A stretch of 64,000 nucleotides of DNA, from assembly GCA_026702845.1 (NCBI GenBank), contig JADCLS010000003.1, positions 1-64,000 of the forward strand. The letters are read 5' to 3'. Numbering within the stretch: the stretch's first letter is position 1; the number at the start of each line of letters is the position of its first letter. The notes under the pieces are model-generated. The model did no database searches. It saw only the letters and a list, made by a program, of their open reading frames with translations, and had not been told where the DNA came from. Both the position numbers and the translations under genes were made by a program. This document shows positions 45,415 to 55,580 of the stretch, in pieces. The DNA comes from Candidatus Heimdallarchaeota archaeon. Lineage in GTDB: Archaea > Asgardarchaeota > Heimdallarchaeia > Heimdallarchaeales > Kariarchaeaceae.

Positions 45415-48400
45415 CTAGAGATTATTAGAATCAATTAGTCCAATTACATTAGCATAATTTTGTTTTAATAGATCAATTCCATCAAAAATATCATTTGATA
45501 AAGAATCATATATTTCTTGAAAAATTTTTCGAAGCTCAGAATTTAATCCAGTAATTGTGAAAATCACTCGAACTGTTTTCAAAATCATATCCAAAAACTC
45601 GTTATATTGTCTTGAATCCTCAAATAAACTGAGTAACTGCAGTATTTCAGCGGATTTGAATATAATGAGCAACAACCTCGCTTCAGGAAGTTTATTAGAA
45701 ATAATTGATTTTTTTATAACCACAAAGCTATTATCAGCAATATTCAGCAACTTTGAAAAATTATTTAATTTAATGAAAATTGGAGTTAAATCCTGAATAA
45801 AATCCATGATCACCATTTCATCAAATGATTTTTCTATATGAGTTAGCTGATTATCTATTAATTTTCTAAAATTTACAATCTCCACTATTGAATGATCAAG
45901 AGACTTCACCTTATTCAACTGCCACCCTATTTCCTTAAGAAATAGTATATTCCTAATTAGAAACTGGGAATTTCGATCTGATTGAAATTGAGTGAAATTC
46001 TCGTTTAGCAGTCGAGAATAATATTTTACTAGAGATGGAAAGGAATCTAATATGAATATAGATGATAACTCTCTGATGATATAGATGATTTCATTATAAG
46101 CTGGGATTTTATTGTTACCATATAATTCATATAATTGCTCAAGACTCTCATCAAGGGGTCTAAAAAAATCGTGCAGATTGGAAAAATCATGCTCATGACC
46201 AAATCGTATGGCACGTAATAGAAATGTATGGAGTTCATGGGAGCTTCCCTTTGATAGAATTTCAGAGATTCCATTTCGGTAAGAATCCATGATATCAGAA
46301 AAACTCGCGATTTCTGGATTCAATTGTGCTAAGGATATCATTCTCTCTCGTTTTTTAGAAATTTCATCAATTTTCACAATATCGAGTTCTATTTCAGCCA
46401 GCTCAAGTTGTTTTGCAAGCAATTCATATTCTTCTTCTGGTTTCAATTCAGCTCCCAATGCAGTATCAAATAATTGTCTTGCAGATGATATTTCTCCTGC
46501 AGTAACCAAATTCAATGCAGATTCTAGCAGTGAATCCACCCATGGCAACTTTGATAAACGGTTAAGATTTAACTCTAGTGTGGAATAAATGGTATATCTC
46601 TTATAATCTCTAACCTTGATAGATAATTCTTTTGCCAGGGGAAGAAAGGTAAATGAATATTTTATGTAATTTTTGTTATTTGAAATAAGTCTGATTGTTT
46701 CATCAAATATTTTCAAACCAATATCATTCTTTTTGACTTTATCAGCATCTAGTTTTAATCTAGATTTACCTGCATTAATAAAAATCTGTACTACCGCTTC
46801 AGTATAATACATATCATCTTTGAGGAGGAGCTTAAATCTATGCAAGGAATCCTGAATTAGATCCCAATTGGAAAAAAAGGCTGCAGATAAAATTATTGAT
46901 TGAGTGATAATGGTGATCTTTTCTCTAAATCTCTCTGTTTTAGGATCAATATCATTATATATCGATTTCATGAGCTTTTCTGCTTGCTCTAAGAGAACTA
47001 GATCTGAATTCATCTCATATTGCTCAAGCAATTGATTAAATTGTAATAACTGTGTTTTCAAGAAGGGTTGTGATAATTCGGAGTTACCAGCAATATGAGT
47101 GTTTAGTATCTTGAAAGTATTCAACCTATCTTCAGTGCTTATCTCATTTGTGTTGAACTGAATCCAGTCTATAATTGCATTGAGCAGGGTGATTTTCTTA
47201 TTTGATGATAAATTTTGAATTACTTCATTGAAATAATACTCAAATAATTCACCAGTTGGCATATGTGATATTCCATAACCAAAATTGTGTATGAATATAT
47301 CCTTAAACTCATCCTCATCAAGTGCAAGAGTAGATATATCAGCAATTGCTTTGAATACATCCATTGCTTTGGACATGGGATCCTTATTTACAGAAATCGC
47401 TTGAAATCTCAAAATTGCAGCTTTATCTGGCATATTCAATGAATTATATAAGGAAAATAAAGTAAGTAGCCCATCCCAGTCATCATATAATTCCTCCTCT
47501 ACTATGGGGATGAGATCTAAAAGTAAATGTATTTCATCCAGATTTAGCATGGAAGAGACAAGTTCCAAATATGATATAATATAACTTATCCCCCAAATTG
47601 TTGATTTCTTCGCCAAATCAACAAGGTATTTCCGCTTTTCTACCTTTAAAGAAAATAAAATTTCAAGAATTGTACCATCAAGTAGCTTAATTAGATCCTC
47701 CAAGTTGAATGTATGCAAAAAATCAGAGAAATCAATTAGCAAATCCATTGAAAGGTTCTCTTTCACCTGATAGAGATTTAATATCAAAGAGCTGACAAAC
47801 TCCGCAAAATAATTTGAATCAATCTCCCACAAATAGGACCCATTTAAGAGAAGTAGATCTATATATTCATCTACAGAATGATCTTCAGTGATATTATGGA
47901 TAAAATCAAGATAAGAAACCAATTTCTCAATTCTCTTATTAGGATGTGTTTTTTCAATTACTAAAAGTGCCTTACTTAATAGTATACGAAATTGGCTCTC
48001 TGCAGTATCAATTATTTTCAAAAGATAATTCTGGTAATCATAAGATTGTATCCCCTCATTATTATGGAAAGTTAAGGTTATTTGTGTTTCATCGATTTTA
48101 CCATAATTCAATGAGTAGAATATCCAAGGAAATACTTGAAGAAAATATGCCAATTTAGAGATAAAGGAACCATCTCTCTGATAATGTAAATTGATTTGAC
48201 CTCCATTTAACGAGGTTTTGATCCAATCAAGGTCAAAAGTATAAGTAAAATCAGTTTCTTTAGCTTCTTTATTTACTAATATCCGTTCCATATCATCTTT
48301 ATTTATAGGAGGAGATAACTGTATCTCCCATATACTTGATGCAAATAAGGTACTCTCGAGTTTAAAACTTGTTTCTGAATATGTCAGGACAGTCACAAAA

Positions 48401-48609
48401 CCCATTTGGATCAGCTTATTCCAGTAAATATATATTAAAAATCCATCAAATGTGCATATTTCTTCCATTTGATCATTGATACGAGGTCTAATGTATTCAA
48501 TTAGATACTGTGAAATTCTTGAGCCTGGATGCGCAGAATCCCATTTGAAATTCAGTGACATTTCTGTATCAGGATCATTATTCTCCGTGACAATGGCTCT
48601 TGAATACAT
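45415..48609 (-). CDS. Giant helical-repeat protein, unknown
   Basis: 1064 residues. The first 140 are mixed strand and helix (ICTFDGFLIYIYWNKLIQMGFVTVL) and may be a longin- or roadblock-like domain; the remaining 900 residues are continuous amphipathic helices of TPR/HEAT-like solenoid type (ILRFQAISVNKD, ARQLFDTALGAEL and others). GGGAGG precedes the ATG. Its start overlaps the stop of the small coiled-coil gene by TAATG, so they form an operon. In an Asgard context such proteins could act with small GTPases, but this is only a suggestion. Confidence 0.55.
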   Translation of the reverse strand: MYSRAIVTENNDPDTEMSLNFKWDSAHPGSRISQYLIEYIRPRINDQMEEICTFDGFLIYIYWNKLIQMGFVTVLTYSETSFKLESTLFASSIWEIQLSPPINKDDMERILVNKEAKETDFTYTFDLDWIKTSLNGGQINLHYQRDGSFISKLAYFLQVFPWIFYSLNYGKIDETQITLTFHNNEGIQSYDYQNYLLKIIDTAESQFRILLSKALLVIEKTHPNKRIEKLVSYLDFIHNITEDHSVDEYIDLLLLNGSYLWEIDSNYFAEFVSSLILNLYQVKENLSMDLLIDFSDFLHTFNLEDLIKLLDGTILEILFSLKVEKRKYLVDLAKKSTIWGISYIISYLELVSSMLNLDEIHLLLDLIPIVEEELYDDWDGLLTLFSLYNSLNMPDKAAILRFQAISVNKDPMSKAMDVFKAIADISTLALDEDEFKDIFIHNFGYGISHMPTGELFEYYFNEVIQNLSSNKKITLLNAIIDWIQFNTNEISTEDRLNTFKILNTHIAGNSELSQPFLKTQLLQFNQLLEQYEMNSDLVLLEQAEKLMKSIYNDIDPKTERFREKITIITQSIILSAAFFSNWDLIQDSLHRFKLLLKDDMYYTEAVVQIFINAGKSRLKLDADKVKKNDIGLKIFDETIRLISNNKNYIKYSFTFLPLAKELSIKVRDYKRYTIYSTLELNLNRLSKLPWVDSLLESALNLVTAGEISSARQLFDTALGAELKPEEEYELLAKQLELAEIELDIVKIDEISKKRERMISLAQLNPEIASFSDIMDSYRNGISEILSKGSSHELHTFLLRAIRFGHEHDFSNLHDFFRPLDESLEQLYELYGNNKIPAYNEIIYIIRELSSIFILDSFPSLVKYYSRLLNENFTQFQSDRNSQFLIRNILFLKEIGWQLNKVKSLDHSIVEIVNFRKLIDNQLTHIEKSFDEMVIMDFIQDLTPIFIKLNNFSKLLNIADNSFVVIKKSIISNKLPEARLLLIIFKSAEILQLLSLFEDSRQYNEFLDMILKTVRVIFTITGLNSELRKIFQEIYDSLSNDIFDGIDLLKQNYANVIGLIDSNNL

Positions 48610-49028
48610 TAGTTAGCCTCCCTGATAGCAGTTTGCAAATATACTTTGATCTTTTCATTCAGATATTTCATTTGATTGTTTATGAGTATAGCATAATCTG
48701 TTGATACTAACAAACTTGTCATCATATTCCTGATGCGTTGTTCACTATTCGCCATTAAGTTCAATTCCATGAACTCAGTAATTTCCTTTCTGAGTAAATA
48801 ACCTATTTCTTTACTCTCTGCATGTATTTTGTCGCTTGATATAGCATTATCTAGATCGATGGATAAGCTTTGTAGTTCTTCACCGTATTTTCTCAAGTAT
48901 AGCTCCACCTTTTTTCTAGGTTCAAGAATAATCGGTTTATTTTTGCCCAATATTTTTTTGAATCTGATTTTCAGAATATTGGCCCAAAGCTTAAGGTTGA
49001 CCACAAATATTTTGATAGTGTTAATCAT
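48609..49028 (-). CDS. Small helical partner of the giant repeat protein
   Basis: 139 residues. A hydrophobic/basic N-terminus (IKIFVVNLKLWANILKIRFKKILG) is followed by coiled-coil-like helices. Translationally coupled to the 1064-residue gene. The charge pattern KVELYLRKYGEELQSLSIDLDNAI is loosely like ESCRT-III or CHMP-type helices, but this is too weak to name it. Confidence 0.45.
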   Translation of the reverse strand: MINTIKIFVVNLKLWANILKIRFKKILGKNKPIILEPRKKVELYLRKYGEELQSLSIDLDNAISSDKIHAESKEIGYLLRKEITEFMELNLMANSEQRIRNMMTSLLVSTDYAILINNQMKYLNEKIKVYLQTAIREAN

Positions 49029-49147
49029 TTAAATTTACCATCTTTCGAAAGGAAAATCAAACAAAATTATGATGAAATCATTCGTTCAATACAGAGTTAA
49101 ATTGGTTTGAACTAAATGAATAAGAGCAAGGATAGAATAATACGAGT

Positions 49148-49837
49148 ATGTCAGAAGAAACACGAACAGTTGTCGCTCTTTTTGCTCATCCAGATGATGA
49201 GCTTGGAGCAATAGGAACCTTAACCAATCATGCCTTGAGAGGAGATCAAGTAATACTTCTCTGGACAACGTATGGTGAATTGACTACCATGTTTCCTGGA
49301 TTTACTCAAGAGGAGATAAAAAGGGAAAGGAGAATTCATGGTGAGGAAATTGCCAAAATTGTTGGTGGAGAGGCTGCATTTCTAGATTTAGGGGATTCTT
49401 TTGTTGATATAAGTAGAGAGCATCGTGTGAAAGTTGCACAATCATATATTAAATATCGTCCTGATGCAGTAATTACCTGGGGTATGACAAATATGCACCC
49501 AGATCACCGAAATACAGCTCAACTGGCTATCGATGCGGTAAAATTTGCACGGATAAATCGAATTATAGATAACGACAATCCACATAGGAAAAATGTGAAG
49601 GTTATGCAGTATTTTGAACAGGGGTGTAGAAATCCTATAAAATACGTGGACGTTGGAGAGACTATACAACAAGTAAAAGATGCTGTGAATTTTTATGCAG
49701 ATATATACTCTTGGAAAAATGCAGAGAAATGGTCTATTGATAGAAGAAAAGCAAATGGTCTCGAATCGAATTGTGAATTTGCTGAAAAGTATAATGTTAG
49801 GTTTGAATTCAATAAACCGGATCGATTTATTTGCTAG
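49148..49837 (+). CDS. PIG-L/LmbE family deacetylase
   Basis: 229 residues. Zinc motif AHPDDE near the start, then TWGMTNMHPDHRNT with the second metal histidine pair. These enzymes remove N-acetyl groups from GlcNAc-type sugars in glycolipid or thiol synthesis. No partner glycosyltransferase nearby. End overlaps the opposing gene by 11 bases. Confidence 0.9.
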   Translation: MSEETRTVVALFAHPDDELGAIGTLTNHALRGDQVILLWTTYGELTTMFPGFTQEEIKRERRIHGEEIAKIVGGEAAFLDLGDSFVDISREHRVKVAQSYIKYRPDAVITWGMTNMHPDHRNTAQLAIDAVKFARINRIIDNDNPHRKNVKVMQYFEQGCRNPIKYVDVGETIQQVKDAVNFYADIYSWKNAEKWSIDRRKANGLESNCEFAEKYNVRFEFNKPDRFIC

Positions 49838-50414
49838 GATCAGTTAAATATTGATAAAATACCAGCATTTTCATAGGTAATTGATCAACAGAAAATGTTG
49901 TGGTTGCTACAGATTTTTGATTAACCAATCCGAATTTCAGATGGTTCTCACGCAAGGGCAAATGTGCCACTATGCTAATACGATAGCTCAACCTGAAATG
50001 TAGGTGCACATTATCATCAATGAAGACATCTCTTCCTTGAAATAACATATCTGATGAAAAACCTGCTAGTTTAGATGAGATGAAAATGAACTGCTTCAAT
50101 CTCTGGGAGATGATTGACACCATCAACAGTATATTGATTGTAAGGGTGATTAGAAAGGCAGATGATATGGAAAGTAGGTAGTTGTTCAGAATAATTGGTG
50201 AATCAGTTATGTCAGCTGCTTCCTGCCTCTCTACCATCATATTGTCATATTCTATGGATTCATCATAAACTGTATCTGTGGGTTCAGTCGTTGTAATCCC
50301 CACTACTTCATTCGGTTCATAAGTATCATTAGATCCTGGAATTATAAGAAAAGAAAGGGTAAAACTAAATACAAAGATTATGAGCAGATATTTCTTCTCT
50401 AGACCCCTCATCAA
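49827..50414 (-). CDS. Membrane protein with two TM helices
   Basis: 195 residues: helix 1 at 10-26 (LLIIFVFSFTLSFLIIP), an acidic threonine-rich outer loop, helix 2 at about 82-103, then a cytosolic beta-rich part. Start overlaps the stop of the wHTH gene by 4 bases, so the two are co-translated and may form a membrane sensor with its regulator. Confidence 0.55.
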   Translation of the reverse strand: MMRGLEKKYLLIIFVFSFTLSFLIIPGSNDTYEPNEVVGITTTEPTDTVYDESIEYDNMMVERQEAADITDSPIILNNYLLSISSAFLITLTINILLMVSIISQRLKQFIFISSKLAGFSSDMLFQGRDVFIDDNVHLHFRLSYRISIVAHLPLRENHLKFGLVNQKSVATTTFSVDQLPMKMLVFYQYLTDPSK

Positions 50415-50797
50415 ATCATCTCCATCATATCAAGTAGGTTATCAGTATAGGTTTCTCCAAAATCAAAACATAACTCTACCAATTCTTTCATAAGAGGATG
50501 ATTGAGATTTATTTGAATTGAAAACTTCTTCTTACTGATTCGTTCAATATCAATAAATTGTTCCTCCTCAAGTTCCTCTAAAACCCCACGATAAATAATT
50601 CTTGATTTTTTGGAGTATCCTAGAAGAGCGGTTAATTGTGTAGCAGATACTCTGGTTGGAGAAAGATGAGAAAGAAGAAGTAAAATCCTGATTTTCAGTG
50701 GAGTTAAACTACCTAATACCAAAATCAACTGATAATAAATTTTCGATTCTGGCTGCATTATTGCTAATTGCACAGGTATATTATTGAATGTACTCAC
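50411..50797 (-). CDS. Winged-helix transcription regulator
   Basis: 128 residues. The core RILLLLSHLSPTRVSATQLTALLGYSKKSRIIYRGVLEELEEEQFIDIER is an ArsR/MarR-like wHTH, followed by a helical end. Co-translated with the membrane protein downstream. Confidence 0.7.
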   Translation of the reverse strand: MSTFNNIPVQLAIMQPESKIYYQLILVLGSLTPLKIRILLLLSHLSPTRVSATQLTALLGYSKKSRIIYRGVLEELEEEQFIDIERISKKKFSIQINLNHPLMKELVELCFDFGETYTDNLLDMMEMI

Positions 50798-50971
50798 AGT
50801 CTCTCACATAAACTATGGTTTTCCACATTAAAAATAGTATTTGTGCGAGTTAAGCACATATTTTCTAGGATTAACATGAATCCCTCAATATTGCAAAAAA
50901 ATAATGATAAACATATCAATCAAAACAAAAAGAGCTAAAATAAATGAAATGAAATATGCTATTAGGTTAGG

Positions 50972-51502
50972 TTGAGTTATAAGGCTACTTTCAAAATCCT
51001 TCTTCTCGGCGATGGAGCTGTAGGAAAGACTGCTGTTGTCCAAAGGTTTGTTCATGGCAAATTTCAGGCAAACTATCAGATGACAATAGGTATGGAACCA
51101 TATAGCCGTTATGAGGCAATTGATGGTGTAAAAGTTGTCTACTCCCTATGGGATATTGCAGGGCAAGATAAATTCAAAGCCATGCGACAGATATTCTTCC
51201 AAGGTGCAAAAGGAACCATTATTGTTTTTGATCTGACCAGAAGAGAAACCTTTGAACATGTAAAAAGTTGGACTGAAGAAAGCAAGGCTGAGGCTGATGA
51301 TCAGTTGTTATTGCTAATTGGTAATAAACATGATCTTGAGGATGAACGTGAAGTTTCCTTTTCTCAGGCCAAAGAGCTTTCTGAGCAGCTAGGTTTTATC
51401 GATTACATAGAGACATCTGCTAAAACTGGCGTCAATGTTGAGGAGGCATTCAGGCAACTAGGAAAAGAGTTACTTAGAAAACATGCACCAAAAAACAGGT
51501 AA
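50972..51502 (+). CDS. Rab/Ras-like small GTPase
   Basis: 176 residues from TTG 50972. All G motifs present: GDGAVGKTAVV (G1), T in switch I (QMTIGMEP), WDIAGQDKF (G3), GNKHDLEDE (G4, NKxD) and ETSAKTG (G5). It resembles Rab/Arf-like Ras-family GTPases abundant in Asgard archaea. The C-terminus ends in KHAPKNR without cysteines, so prenylation like that of eukaryotic Rabs is not possible. Alone in its transcription unit. Confidence 0.95.
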   Translation: MSYKATFKILLLGDGAVGKTAVVQRFVHGKFQANYQMTIGMEPYSRYEAIDGVKVVYSLWDIAGQDKFKAMRQIFFQGAKGTIIVFDLTRRETFEHVKSWTEESKAEADDQLLLLIGNKHDLEDEREVSFSQAKELSEQLGFIDYIETSAKTGVNVEEAFRQLGKELLRKHAPKNR

Positions 51503-51503
51503 T

Positions 51504-52391
51504 CTATTCTTTCTTTCCATCACCTATCACTACCACTAGCATTGCAAAGGTGATAAGGATCACACCAACCCATGTCCAGATTTTATATCGTAATCCTAGA
51601 ATGTATTCTACAGAAAAAGGTACAAGTATTTGAAATAGGAGTAGAACTGATGCAGTATTAGCAGAAATTCCCTTAAGAGCTTCAAAATAGCAGATAAACG
51701 CAAGCAATGTGGAAAAAACGACTAATAACCCCAACCAGAGCCATACAGATCTGTTGGGAATAACAATACCATCGAGAGAAACCATAGTAGTGAAACTGAC
51801 AAGATTGATGATGACCAATACAACATAAAACTGGATAAAAGGATTGATGGATGGATTTTCTCGAGTATTGTATCTAGAAGTGGTGACTATATAGACCGCA
51901 TAACTGAACGCTGATAGTAAAAGTAGGAAGATCCCAAGAATTGAACCGCTGAACAGGGTTGCTATCTCACCTTGAGTAGCAATAAAGAACACACCAACTA
52001 TTCCCAAGAAGATTGCTATGATATGAAATTTGGTAACTCTATCATCAAGAACCAATGGAGAAAGGAATGGTACTATAATCAGGAAAATCAAGGAGAGTAA
52101 TGCAGATAATGCAGCTGATATCTCCATATTCTGCCCTAAATACTGAAACAACAACCCTGCAGATTCAGAAATTCCAATTATCCATATCCATCGATTTTTC
52201 AGTAATTTTATTATTTCACCTATATTCTTTACCATGAATGGTGACATCAGGAGAAATGCAATGAAAAACCTGTAGAATAGAAAAGAGAATGGTGAAAGAT
52301 GTTCAAGTCCAAATTCAATGAAAATGGTAGACATTCCCCATCCAAGGATAGCTAAACTCATGAAGAAGTAATATCGAATGCTATTAGGCAC
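51504..52391 (-). CDS. EamA/DMT-family transporter
   Basis: 295 residues, ten membrane helices in two EamA repeats (GWGMSTIFIEFGLEHLSPFSFLFYR and FSYAVYIVTTSRYN). Exports or imports small metabolites; the substrate is unknown. It converges on the GTPase gene with one base between the ends. Confidence 0.9.
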   Translation of the reverse strand: MPNSIRYYFFMSLAILGWGMSTIFIEFGLEHLSPFSFLFYRFFIAFLLMSPFMVKNIGEIIKLLKNRWIWIIGISESAGLLFQYLGQNMEISAALSALLSLIFLIIVPFLSPLVLDDRVTKFHIIAIFLGIVGVFFIATQGEIATLFSGSILGIFLLLLSAFSYAVYIVTTSRYNTRENPSINPFIQFYVVLVIINLVSFTTMVSLDGIVIPNRSVWLWLGLLVVFSTLLAFICYFEALKGISANTASVLLLFQILVPFSVEYILGLRYKIWTWVGVILITFAMLVVVIGDGKKE

Positions 52392-52479
52392 TGAACCAAA
52401 TATGCTTATGCAGATATTGAAACTTTTAGATTACACTCGAAGATAAAATCTATAATTCCATGCTTGAGTTGAAGTGCTG

Positions 52480-52896
52480 ATGGCAATTATAATAGATGTA
52501 GAAGGACATCCAGACTTACTGGGTACACATAAATCAACTTGGCAGATTACAAAAGATAAGTACCTAACATCAAAAGGTGATTGTATCATCGGCATAAAAT
52601 CAAGTCATGGGGCCTCAGACCTCCCAAATTCACTAAAAAATCATCTAAAACAGAATGGGCAGATACTAGTATCCATTATTCAAGATAAGAAACTAATTAT
52701 ATCTGGTAAGTATCTAGGGAATTTGAATATGTCATGTACACACGATCATGATATAGTATTTAGACGAAGTGGATTCATCGATGATAGAACAGTTGGTATT
52801 CTGGGAAGCTTAACAGCTAAAGATTTTCCACGGGACTTTATATTGAGAAATAAGACCGAAATACGACGTTTTCAAGTACTAATTGAGATGATTTGA
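52480..52896 (+). CDS. DUF371 archaeal protein
   Basis: 138 residues from ATG 52480 (frame also opens at GTG 52474). VEGHPDLLGTHKSTWQITKD and CTHDHDIVFRRSGF are typical of DUF371, an archaeal family of unknown function. Its members commonly end in a region like EIRRFQVLIEM. Confidence 0.85.
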   Translation: MAIIIDVEGHPDLLGTHKSTWQITKDKYLTSKGDCIIGIKSSHGASDLPNSLKNHLKQNGQILVSIIQDKKLIISGKYLGNLNMSCTHDHDIVFRRSGFIDDRTVGILGSLTAKDFPRDFILRNKTEIRRFQVLIEMI

Positions 52897-52953
52897 GGAT
52901 ACGACACATGATTGCCTAAACTTTTAATAAGTGACTAAAGATAAGTTATTCGT

Positions 52954-53739
52954 ATGATATATTTAGGGATTTCAGGTTGGGATTATCAACATCTAACTAG
53001 ATATTTCCCCGAAAATTCCAATCTATTACATCATTACTCAAGTAAGCTAAAAATCATAGAGATTGAACGATCATTTTTTGAAACTCCTTCAAAGAAACTA
53101 ATTGAGGATTGGTATAACTCAACACCTGATTCCTTCACATTTATTGCACGAATGCATAAGGATATAACTTTTAATCCAAATAATTACGATTCGGAGAAAT
53201 TAAAAAACCACATCGAGACCTTGGTTCTCCTCAAAGAGAAAGTTCAACATATCGTGTTCAACTTTAGCAGGAAATTTCAAAAATCTGAGAAAAATGTTGA
53301 AGCAATTTTGACATTGCTAAATGAAACAAAGAAAATGTTTCCTGGAAATCTCCTTCTTGATCTTCCCAACCATTCTTGGAATAAAGAGGATAAAGAATTC
53401 AAACACAAACTCCAGGCGTTATCGGCTAGTTTGATTAATACAGAAAAACAGATTTTACATCATTCAATGAGAGATGAGGATCTATTCTATTTACGTCTAT
53501 GTGGTGATCGAATCCTTGTGTCCGCCAAAGAGTTCGGTTCGACTGTAATTGACAGAAGTAGAGATATTAGATACTGGACAACCTTCATCAAATCACTAAA
53601 TAAAAAGCACCGATTTATTTACATTATCATTGATCATCATTTTTCAGGTGATGCTCTCGAAGATGTGAGATTATTTGCTCAGAGCTTGAAACTTAAAAAC
53701 CTTATGAACATATTCGAGGATACCCTCACCTCAAAATAA
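52954..53739 (+). CDS. DUF72 (YecE-like) TIM-barrel protein
   Basis: 261 residues starting YLGISGWDYQHL, the DUF72 opening. EIERSFFETPS and FTFIARMHKDIT follow the family order. Function unknown. TATA-like CTTTTAATAAGT at 52920-52931 suggests a leaderless transcript. End overlaps the opposing TPR gene by 9 bases. Confidence 0.88.
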   Translation: MIYLGISGWDYQHLTRYFPENSNLLHHYSSKLKIIEIERSFFETPSKKLIEDWYNSTPDSFTFIARMHKDITFNPNNYDSEKLKNHIETLVLLKEKVQHIVFNFSRKFQKSEKNVEAILTLLNETKKMFPGNLLLDLPNHSWNKEDKEFKHKLQALSASLINTEKQILHHSMRDEDLFYLRLCGDRILVSAKEFGSTVIDRSRDIRYWTTFIKSLNKKHRFIYIIIDHHFSGDALEDVRLFAQSLKLKNLMNIFEDTLTSK

Positions 53740-55509
53740 TTCCTCAATATATGGCAAAATTAACTCAGAAATACGTTTTGGCCGAATGAGCTTTTTGTGT
53801 AATAATGACCAGATTTGCTCATCGGTTTTAATTTTATCTAAGAAAGCAGTTAATCTTTTGATTGCTTGATGAGAAGGTCCAACAAACGCATAACAACAGG
53901 TGATATCTTGAAATTTCTGAAAAATCAGGTTATATTTCCCATATTTGATGGACTCAATTGATCCATCTGTTCCTTTTATTGCTGAGGAAATACCTAAATC
54001 TGATGCCATAAGAAATCCACCTATAAGATTTTTATTGATAATAACATTATTGTTAAAATTCTTGGTATAAAGTGATACTCCATCTATGTTCAACAAGAGA
54101 ACAAATACAGGGTCGTCCACAGATAATAGCTGCTCAGAATCCACAATTCTGCGTTTTTTCAGAAGATCGAGGGTTTCTTTCAAGTTTTCCTGTTCAATAG
54201 TCTCAATTAGGCCAGTATTACTCTCAACAAGAATATTATATCTCTCAAGTTTGTTCAGAAATACTTTCTGTTCATTACTGATAAACTCCAATAATCGTTC
54301 TAAATTATGTTCCTTGGCAATTAACTCTGCTTGAGACAGCAGTGATTTTGCTCGTTCTAGATCTAGTTCAATTAATGAGACCCGGTAAAGAAGAAGATAC
54401 GTTTTTGAGAGTAATGAAAATGATTTCTGGTTTTTTGCAATTTGCTGTAGAGTATTTGTTATTTTTCTAATCTCCTTTAAGATAATTTCTTCAGGAATTA
54501 AGCGATATTCATAAAGTAGAAGCTCGCATAGACTTAGGAGGACAAATACAGTTAATTCATGATCAATTATATCCTCATATGCAATCTCCTCGAAGATCTT
54601 CTGTGCATTTGCTATAGCAATGATTCTATTGTTAGCTTTAATTATTGAGGCTTTAATGATTCTAGATCTCAAATCAATTATTCTTGAAGATGATGATGAG
54701 TTCAGATCATTCAATAATTTCTGATATTGAGTTGCTTTATCGATATTATTGAGTTCAATATATAAAATAATCAACTCATAGAGTGTTGCAGCATACAATT
54801 CAGTATTGGCAAGATTTTGACGAATATTGAGACTTCTAATCAAGAAACTCTCTGCCAATAAGAGATCACCTTTCATGGCATAAGTAATACCAATATCATG
54901 TAGACAGTATGCTATATATGAATCAGAATTTGGTGCTGTAGATTGCATAAAAATTTGCATTGCTTCCAGATTGTGCTCCAGTGCAAGACCTAATTCACCT
55001 TTTATTTTATATATAGTGCTAATATTGGCCAAACACTTAGCAATATCATTGGATTCATTTAATTCTCTACGAATATTGAGACTTTTTATGTAGTGTACAA
55101 GAGCTTCATCAACCTCTCCCTGATATCTTGCATATAGACCCTGTACATTGTACAAACTACCTTGATATCTTTTAAACTCCGCTGAGATCTCTTCCTGAGG
55201 AAAGGTATCTACTACTTCATTACATAAAAGGAGGATTTTTTCTGCATGAACATAGTCAAAAAGACGAACCAATGCAATAGCCTTGTTAATCAAAGCCCCT
55301 AAATATTCGACTAGATTATCTTGCTCGAAACTTTCCTCAATTACCTCATTTGCCAGATTTAAACATTTTTTGTACTCACCCATTAATTCATAGTTCATAC
55401 AGATAGTATTCAGATATCGATACTGTTCTGGACCAAGGACCTTACACAACTGAATAGCCATATCCAACTCTCCCTGTTGGATATATAATTCGATGGTCTC
55501 CACAGTCAT
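53731..55509 (-). CDS. TPR repeat protein
   Basis: 592 residues. Residues 1-260 contain regular TPRs (GLALEHNLEAMQIF, GDLLLAESFLIRSLNIRQNLANTELYAATLYEL); the middle is a longer helical solenoid, and the last 130 residues form a mixed domain (PVFVLLLNIDGVSLYTKNF) that looks like a roadblock/longin-type fold. A C-terminal fold of this kind on a TPR protein suggests a GTPase-linked scaffold; this is inference. Confidence 0.7.
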   Translation of the reverse strand: MTVETIELYIQQGELDMAIQLCKVLGPEQYRYLNTICMNYELMGEYKKCLNLANEVIEESFEQDNLVEYLGALINKAIALVRLFDYVHAEKILLLCNEVVDTFPQEEISAEFKRYQGSLYNVQGLYARYQGEVDEALVHYIKSLNIRRELNESNDIAKCLANISTIYKIKGELGLALEHNLEAMQIFMQSTAPNSDSYIAYCLHDIGITYAMKGDLLLAESFLIRSLNIRQNLANTELYAATLYELIILYIELNNIDKATQYQKLLNDLNSSSSSRIIDLRSRIIKASIIKANNRIIAIANAQKIFEEIAYEDIIDHELTVFVLLSLCELLLYEYRLIPEEIILKEIRKITNTLQQIAKNQKSFSLLSKTYLLLYRVSLIELDLERAKSLLSQAELIAKEHNLERLLEFISNEQKVFLNKLERYNILVESNTGLIETIEQENLKETLDLLKKRRIVDSEQLLSVDDPVFVLLLNIDGVSLYTKNFNNNVIINKNLIGGFLMASDLGISSAIKGTDGSIESIKYGKYNLIFQKFQDITCCYAFVGPSHQAIKRLTAFLDKIKTDEQIWSLLHKKLIRPKRISELILPYIEELF

Positions 55510-55580
55510 CTAGACAATACTCCTTTGATAATGACGAGGGAAATGAAAATATAAAAAAATAATTGGTTAGGAGAAGCAAA

